Source: Candidatus Syntropharchaeum butanivorans
Lineage (GTDB): Archaea; Halobacteriota; Syntropharchaeia; Syntropharchaeales; Syntropharchaeaceae
DNA length: 64,000 bases
Reading direction: 5' to 3'
NCBI GenBank assembly: GCA_001766825.1
Contig: LYOR01000006.1
Span: 33,564-97,563 of the forward strand
Positions 59,578 through 64,000 of this stretch are shown one piece after another; position 1 is the first letter of the stretch, and the number at the start of each line of letters is the position of its first letter. A model generated the notes under the pieces. It saw only the letters and a list, made by a program, of their open reading frames with translations, was not told the DNA's origin and searched no databases. The position numbers and the translations under genes are program-made.

Positions 59578-59988
59578 TCACCCGATCAAAACCGCATACA
59601 GATCGCGCATTCTCTTTGCATCTTCCCTGAACCTCACCTCTACCCTTGCACCACAGCTAAGCTCATCCCGTTCTGCCTCAACCCGCATCATGAGGCATGT
59701 GCTACACCCATTCACCCTCACAAGCCCGAGGATGAGTGGAAGCTCATCTATATGCCCCTGTGTGCTGAGCCCGAGTATTGTGTATGACTCAAGCACACCC
59801 TTGGGCTCAAGTTCGACCCATTCAGTCTGAGAGAGGTTACATCCGGTCGATGGACAGTGCGCCCTTGGGGGACAGTAGATCTTCTCACAGAGGGGGCATC
59901 TTGTACCATACAACCTCCCCTCACTCAGCCCCTCGAAAAACGGCCGGATCATCCCCCAGTCATCCCTGTATTCGAGTAAAAATCCCAT
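59578..59988 (-). CDS. DUF35 Zn-ribbon/OB-fold acyl-CoA partner protein
   Basis: A 136-residue protein with an N-terminal rubredoxin-like zinc ribbon ('GTRCPLCEKIYCPPRAHCP'; four cysteines in two pairs plus a later CNL) and a C-terminal OB-fold ('GVLESYTILGLSTQG...LILGLVRV'). DUF35 proteins bind CoA and channel acyl-CoA between thiolase and HMG-CoA synthase in the archaeal mevalonate pathway, and partner thiolases elsewhere. It follows the thiolase gene by 6 bp. No HMG-CoA synthase is present here. Confidence 0.9.
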   Translation of the reverse strand: MGFLLEYRDDWGMIRPFFEGLSEGRLYGTRCPLCEKIYCPPRAHCPSTGCNLSQTEWVELEPKGVLESYTILGLSTQGHIDELPLILGLVRVNGCSTCLMMRVEAERDELSCGARVEVRFREDAKRMRDLYAVLIG

Positions 59989-59994
59989 ATTTTT

Positions 59995-61143
59995 CTACCT
60001 CCCGAGTACACTGACAACAACAGCAGTTCCAGCACCACCATGGCTGTGAACAAGTCCCCGCTCTGCACCATCCACCTGGTTACAGCTCTCACCCCGGAGT
60101 TGCCAGAATATCTCTGCAATCTCTGCGATCGGGGATGCCCCAATTGGATGGCCCATACCCTCAAGCCCTCCACTCATATTTACAGGTAACCGACCTCCGA
60201 TCTCAGTTTCCTCGATGAACTCAACTCCTTTCCCTTTTTTGACAAATCCAAGATCCTCATATGTCTGGAGCTCGACTGTATCAAAGGAATCATAAATCTC
60301 GGCACAGTCAAGATCTCTCACAGGATCGTCAATCCCTGCCATCCTGTACGCCCTCCGGGCTGCAACCCTGCATGCAGGAAAGTTTGTGATCTCAGCACGA
60401 TCGCCAAGCCGCATTGTATCCGTCCCGATCCCGATCCCTTCCACGATCACAGGATCGTCTGTTATCTCCTTAGCACGCTCTACAGAGGATAGGATGAGAA
60501 CCGCTGCACCGTCTGAGATGAGGGAGCAGTCAAGAACCTTGAGTGGGTACGCGATAAGCCTGGACTCAAGGACGTCCTCGACCGTTATCCGCCGCTTCCA
60601 CTGACCTTTCGGGTTTTTGAGTGCGTTGTTGCGGTTCTTGACGGCGATCCTTGCGAAGTCCTCCTCCCGTTCACCATAGACGTGCATTCGTCTCACAGCC
60701 ATCATCGCGTAGCATGCTGTATAGATCGCACCGACATCAAAGTCAAAATCGACATCAAGACCACGTGCTATGAGTTCATTTGCCATCAAGGTTCGGTACA
60801 GGCTCATCTTCTCCCAGCCTGCAACAAGCACAACATCTGATAATCCCCCCTTGATGAGTGAGTATGCTGTATAAAAAGCTGATGCACCAGATCCTCCCCC
60901 GTTCTCAACTCTAAACGCAGCTCTGGGGATGTGCCCGATGTAATCCTGGATGATCCACTCCTCTGCAACCTGTCTTGCATCGATGAAGTATGATGTTACG
61001 AGTGTATCAATCTCATTCAGGCTGAGGCCTTTTACCCCATCAAAAGCCTCAAGAAGTGCCTCTGCAACAAGCTCCTCTGCCCGCCTGGGAATCCTCTCGT
61101 CAAACCTCGTGGCCCCGGCAGCAACGATTGCAACATCAGACAT
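59995..61143 (-). CDS. thiolase-fold protein lacking the catalytic cysteine
   Basis: A 382-residue protein of the archaeal thiolase (SCP2-thiolase-like) group. The N-terminal fold is normal, but at the nucleophile elbow, where active members read V-E-x-x-C-A/S-S-G, this one reads 'RVENGGGSGASA' with codons GGG GGA GGA, so Gly83 replaces the Cys. The second half keeps 'CAEIYDSFDTVELQTYEDLG', 'GGLEGMGHPIGASPIAEI' with the active-site His, and 'HSHGGAGTAVVVSVLG', where the second catalytic Cys region also lacks cysteine. It is full length and not decayed. It may bind acyl-CoA without condensing it, or use another chemistry with the DUF35 partner. Confidence 0.88.
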   Translation of the reverse strand: MSDVAIVAAGATRFDERIPRRAEELVAEALLEAFDGVKGLSLNEIDTLVTSYFIDARQVAEEWIIQDYIGHIPRAAFRVENGGGSGASAFYTAYSLIKGGLSDVVLVAGWEKMSLYRTLMANELIARGLDVDFDFDVGAIYTACYAMMAVRRMHVYGEREEDFARIAVKNRNNALKNPKGQWKRRITVEDVLESRLIAYPLKVLDCSLISDGAAVLILSSVERAKEITDDPVIVEGIGIGTDTMRLGDRAEITNFPACRVAARRAYRMAGIDDPVRDLDCAEIYDSFDTVELQTYEDLGFVKKGKGVEFIEETEIGGRLPVNMSGGLEGMGHPIGASPIAEIAEIFWQLRGESCNQVDGAERGLVHSHGGAGTAVVVSVLGR

Positions 61144-61148
61144 ATCTA

Positions 61149-61388
61149 CTACCTTCTCCTTATACCCCCTCCCCGCTCCATTTCTGCTATGTACTCCTTC
61201 ATCCGCCTGTATATATACTCTTTCGCCTTTGTAACCTCCTCTAAGCTGCCCCTCAATGTTGGTCTCCTCTCATCCCCATCTGCATATCCCGGGATCACAT
61301 CAAACCGCTCAAGCGCCTCACCGATTATATCAATCGGGACCCCATACGGGAGGAGGAGATCATAAAGTTCCTCTTCATCCTCTCTCAT
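61149..61388 (-). CDS. small conserved-looking protein ahead of the thiolase
   Basis: A 79-residue charged protein: 'EELYDLLLPYGVPIDIIGEALERFDVIPGYADGDERRPTLRGSLEEVTKAKEYIYRRMKEY' in outline (listed here as YDLLLPYGVPID, ALERFDVIPGY, RPTLRGSLEEV). It is predicted helical with a 'PTLRG' loop. It is the first gene of the thiolase-DUF35-cofE unit, 5 bp before the thiolase. No function recognised. Its coding status rests on spacing and on the regular amphipathic pattern. Confidence 0.6.
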   Translation of the reverse strand: MREDEEELYDLLLPYGVPIDIIGEALERFDVIPGYADGDERRPTLRGSLEEVTKAKEYIYRRMKEYIAEMERGGGIRRR

Positions 61389-61461
61389 ACCTACACCCGG
61401 TACCGGTAAACAACAAACCTTTTATCGTCGAAGATCATATATAACTCTCACGGATTTAAAA

Positions 61462-62400
61462 GTGGGGTACTCATTCGTGGCCATACCGATCTTTAACAAG
61501 CGGGCAAACGCCTCTGCAGAGGAGTACTGGAGGATGAAATCGCTCAGGAGTGAGGGGGGGAGGTCGAAAAAGGAGGAGCTCGAAGAGATTGAGAAACTGC
61601 TTGATAAAGGTATCGGCGGGAAACTCAGGGAAGAGCTTGAGAAACGGGCAAGCCAGCTGAGAAGTGAGGTGATGGGAGAGGCAGAGGCCAGCCAGCGGAT
61701 GAAGGACGTGGTGAGGGACCTGCTGGAGCTTACGTCTCGATTTGCACCGAACCTCGATCCTAAGAAAGGCAAGCTATATCCATACGATCCAAAGCAAGGA
61801 CCGATCCATGAGGGGTACTTCATGGCAATCACAGAGATCATCTTCGGGGAGCCGAGAGATCGTATCGAGTTTGAGGATGCGATACTATCACCAGAGGGGA
61901 TAGAGATCAGGGATGAACAGGCTGATGAGATTGAATCATTGAGGATACTCAACAGGGTTACAACGATGATACAGGAGTCTGCGAAGAAGAAGCTCGGTCT
62001 CTCCAACCAGTTTGATGAGGCATGGTTAAAGCTACTTGAACAGGACTTTGCATACCGTGCATTTGAGATGATCGTGAAAAACAGGGATGGTATGAGCCTT
62101 GATGAAATACAGGAAGCGTGCCACAGGGTGGATCACGAGTATCAGGAGCTTGTCAGGGATATTTATGATGAGAGGCTTAAAGATGAACTTGAAAGGATGT
62201 TATCAGATGATCTCTGGGAGAACAGGTTGATTGAGCGGACAGGTGATGGTATCTACACAGCCACAGAGTTTGGCAGGTGGATGTGGCAACTGTGCAGTAG
62301 AGAGCCGGTGAAGATAGGACGTGAGGTAAAGAGGGAGCGAAGTTCACTCGAGAAACTCAAGGTCCTGAGGGATAAGGTGGGTGGAAGATGGAGGTTATGA
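61462..62400 (+). CDS. uncharacterised charged alpha-helical protein
   Basis: A 312-residue (or 307-residue from GTG 61477, 'MAIPIFNKRANASAEEYW') cytoplasmic protein, rich in Glu, Lys and Arg. A coiled-coil stretch (about 35-85: 'KKEELEEIEKLLDKG', 'LREELEKRASQLRSEVMGEAEASQRMKDVVRDLLELTSRFAP' in parts) is followed by 'PKQGPIHEGYFMAITEIIFGEP' and a possible winged-helix end ('RLIERTGDGIYTATEFGRWMWQLCSREP'). I do not recognise the family. A TATA box (CATATATAAC, 61434-61443) stands about 25 bp before the first GTG, so it may be leaderless. It overlaps the next gene by 13 bp. Confidence 0.75.
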   Translation: MGYSFVAIPIFNKRANASAEEYWRMKSLRSEGGRSKKEELEEIEKLLDKGIGGKLREELEKRASQLRSEVMGEAEASQRMKDVVRDLLELTSRFAPNLDPKKGKLYPYDPKQGPIHEGYFMAITEIIFGEPRDRIEFEDAILSPEGIEIRDEQADEIESLRILNRVTTMIQESAKKKLGLSNQFDEAWLKLLEQDFAYRAFEMIVKNRDGMSLDEIQEACHRVDHEYQELVRDIYDERLKDELERMLSDDLWENRLIERTGDGIYTATEFGRWMWQLCSREPVKIGREVKRERSSLEKLKVLRDKVGGRWRL

Positions 62401-63197
62401 AGGTTGCAACTGTCGATAAGGTTGCCTCATACTCAGGCTCAATGTTCTTCCCCTGGAACATCCTGATGGAGCCTGTGGATCTTGGAGCGATTGAGTACTA
62501 CATGCCGCTTGCAGTACAGACAGCATGGATAAAGGGACCCTACAAGATGGATGAGATCCACCGGATGATCGAGAATGACGTACGGATGGTAGTGAATGAC
62601 TTCCTCCTATCTCCAACGAGCAAAGGAGCAAAGGAGATCCACGGTGAGTTTGCAGACGCCTATCCATTCGCATACACACAGGCACTCATATTCGCGAGGT
62701 TATACGCCACCTCCCGCGATCTCAGACTTGAGGATCTGATCGATCTTAAACGTATCGCAGATCTCATAGGGGTTGATATCACATCATTCAGGAGGCGTGA
62801 GGAGGAGATAAGAAGGCTTGTATCCATCCACAAAAAGCACATTAAGAAACCAAGACTGTTCACCAGGCGCATACTCGGCCAGAAAGTTGTATCCGCAGAT
62901 GGGGAGATAATCGGGATTGTGAAGGATGTTATATTCGATATTAATACAGGAGACCTCCTTGAGCTGGTGGTTATACCAAGAAAAGGCATTGACCGAACGA
63001 AGTTCAGGAACATCTATGAGAGAAAGGATGAGAACGGCTTAATCCAGCGCACCGCACAGGGGCTCATCTCCCTGTTTAGGGGGCTCATGAAGAGGGGGGA
63101 GGCTGAGATTATAGAGTATGAGGCGTATCTCGGTGGGATATCGATAGAGGATGTCCATGTGAGTTTGTACAACGATTATGTTGTCTTTAATCGGTGA
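62388..63197 (+). CDS. PRC-barrel domain protein of unknown function
   Basis: A 269-residue protein. The first 150 residues have no family I know ('SMFFPWNILMEPVDLGAIEYYMPLAVQTAWI', shown in parts: FPWNILMEPVDLG, YYMPLAVQTAW). Then a PRC-barrel: 'RRILGQKVVSADGEIIGIVKDVIFDINTGDLLELVV'-type strands (GQKVVSADGEIIG, VKDVIFD, LLELVVIPRKG) ending with 'EYEAYLGGISIEDVHVSLYNDYVVF'. PRC-barrels often bind RNA or protein partners (RimM-like) or cap photosynthetic/septal proteins (CdpB). Coupled to the helical protein upstream, so the two probably work as a pair. Confidence 0.75.
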   Translation: MEVMKVATVDKVASYSGSMFFPWNILMEPVDLGAIEYYMPLAVQTAWIKGPYKMDEIHRMIENDVRMVVNDFLLSPTSKGAKEIHGEFADAYPFAYTQALIFARLYATSRDLRLEDLIDLKRIADLIGVDITSFRRREEEIRRLVSIHKKHIKKPRLFTRRILGQKVVSADGEIIGIVKDVIFDINTGDLLELVVIPRKGIDRTKFRNIYERKDENGLIQRTAQGLISLFRGLMKRGEAEIIEYEAYLGGISIEDVHVSLYNDYVVFNR

Positions 63198-63465
63198 TTG
63201 CGCATACAGCAACAGGTGGGCAGTCGTTTCCCCAGTCTGGAGGCAGTCTGACCTGATAGATTCCCATATAAGACCCCCATTGCGGTTGATATTGCAACAA
63301 CAAGCATGATGTAAACCCCTACTCTCTTTCAACCCATCACTCTCGTTATCACGAACATGTTCGAGGGGATCAGCGATGGTCCCGCGAGAAGAAGCGATAA
63401 GCTGGATCTGTTCCCATAAGCCCTGCCTTGAGCCCAAATAATTGGCCCCGTAACAAATGTGGTGG
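63198..63465 (-). pseudogene. C-terminal fragment of a permease (DUF318/ArsP-like) with in-frame stop
   Basis: On the minus strand one frame reads 'GPIIWAQGRAYGNRSSLSLLLAGPSLIPSNMFVITRVMG', a TGA at 63329-63331, then goes on in the same frame 'KRVGVYIMLVVAISTAMGVLYGNLS' (both shown here as family evidence in parts: LLLAGPSLIPSNMFV; VGVYIMLVVAISTAMGVLYG). The order matches the end of predicted permeases of the ArsP/DUF318 type ('LLAGPAL..PNMLVI..VMGTKKT..Y'). The N-terminus is missing at the junction with the transposase at about 63480. The product would not be functional. Confidence 0.6.
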
Positions 63466-63506
63466 AAACTTTTAAGGGCAGGGATACAACCCCACCCTGT
63501 GTGAAG

Positions 63507-64000
63507 ATGATTCTAAAGCACATTCTGGAACAGATAAATGAAATGGAGGTGAAAAAGTACTGTGGAAAGAGATATGAAAGAGCAAAGTCATTAAGAAACG
63601 GAAAAGAAGAAGAAAAATTGTAACACTGAATCAATCGCTTTACTGAATCACCATCTCACCAGAGAATGCAGAGTATACCCAGGAAGCTTGGAGCAAGATA
63701 AACAGTGAACTACAAGCTCTGGGAACATGGGGTTGATCTCGATACAGGGAAGGAATATGTTAATGAGGTGAAGAAAATCCTGCTAAGCTTAAAGAACTCC
63801 CTTGAAGAAGATCTTGAAGAAGGAATGCAGAACAAAGATTCTGGAATGTATCAAAGTTTTTCAGAAATTACACAGGGAATATTCTCTTTTGCTTACAGGA
63901 AACTCAAAGGCGTGGATATGCCAGGCATAACAACAGGATGGAGAGGAGGATGAGAGAAATAAGCAAGCGTATGAAGAACAAGTGGATGAGCTGGGGTGTT
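63507..64000 (+). pseudogene. frameshifted transposase running off the right edge
   Basis: Fragments of one transposase lie in order in different frames: 'MILKHILEQINEMEVKKYCGKRYERAKSLRNGK' (63507-63623, here in parts), 'YTQEAWSKINSELQALGTWG' (about 63670-63730), a helical part from GTG 63705, and 'NNRMERRMREISKRMKNKWM' (63930-63995). The last resembles the C-terminal 'NN..ER.M.EI.KR.K..W' block of archaeal DDE transposases. At least three frame changes and several stops show decay. The right end lies outside the window. Confidence 0.65.

Noticed and set aside
63329..63331. In-frame TGA in the permease fragment as a recoded (selenocysteine or pyrrolysine-like) codon
   Set aside because: The protein lacks its N-terminus and ends next to a dead transposon; family members have a non-Cys residue here, and no SECIS-like hairpin follows.

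Overview
The window is archaeal and almost certainly comes from a euryarchaeote of the methanogen/anaerobic-alkane-oxidiser radiation. The markers seen are a methanogen-type (zinc, class II 'type 2') seryl-tRNA synthetase, CofE for coenzyme F420, a PurM-like protein that looks like methanogenesis marker 2, Hef (helicase plus XPF nuclease), RadA, PEF-CTERM sorting signals, an archaeal signal peptidase and TATA-box promoters, many of them placed for leaderless transcripts. A Methanosarcinales, Syntrophoarchaeum or ANME-1 type genome would fit. The genus is inference only; no rRNA, mcr or tRNA gene is present.

Layout. 0-10.2 kb (minus strand): moaA with a small partner, uppP, two glycosyltransferases and a DegT aminotransferase, then an overlapping operon porB-porA-porC-porD-DUF362 ferredoxin protein-dolichyl-phosphate sugar transferase. 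A lone TorD-like chaperone reads the other way at 10.4 kb. 11.1-23.2 kb: one chemosensory operon read leftwards: soluble PAS-containing MCP, cheW, a membrane histidine kinase with about ten PAS domains, a receiver protein, a stand-alone methylesterase, cheB, cheA and cheD. No cheR, cheC or archaellum gene is seen. 23.3-34.8 kb: argF, trpEG, a membrane-anchored winged-helix regulator, signal peptidase I, two PEF-CTERM surface proteins, glnA with a divergent Lrp regulator, a CARDB-like surface protein and aspartase/fumarase.

34.8-48.9 kb is the defence region. hef is followed by a decayed transposase and a tiny CRISPR array (three 37-bp repeats). Two leftward cas units follow. The effector unit is cas6-cas10-csm3-like-csx10-like-two unknown small proteins-csm3-like-double Cas7-CARF/HEPN nuclease, a type III-D-like layout with HD and GGDD motifs intact. 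The second unit is vapB-vapC-cas1-cas2, with its own TATA box and a perfect palindrome between the TATA box and a leaderless vapB start; vapC and cas1 overlap by ATGA. A toxin-antitoxin pair driving the adaptation genes is the most unusual arrangement in the window.

49-63.2 kb: anaerobic ribonucleotide reductase with its glutaredoxin, the marker-2 protein with argG, a DHH phosphoesterase, serS, radA with phosphohexomutase, and cofE-DUF35-thiolase-small protein, where the thiolase lacks its nucleophilic cysteine. Two rightward genes of unknown function follow, the second with a PRC barrel. The right edge (63.2-64 kb) holds a truncated permease with an in-frame stop and a frameshifted transposase that runs off the window.
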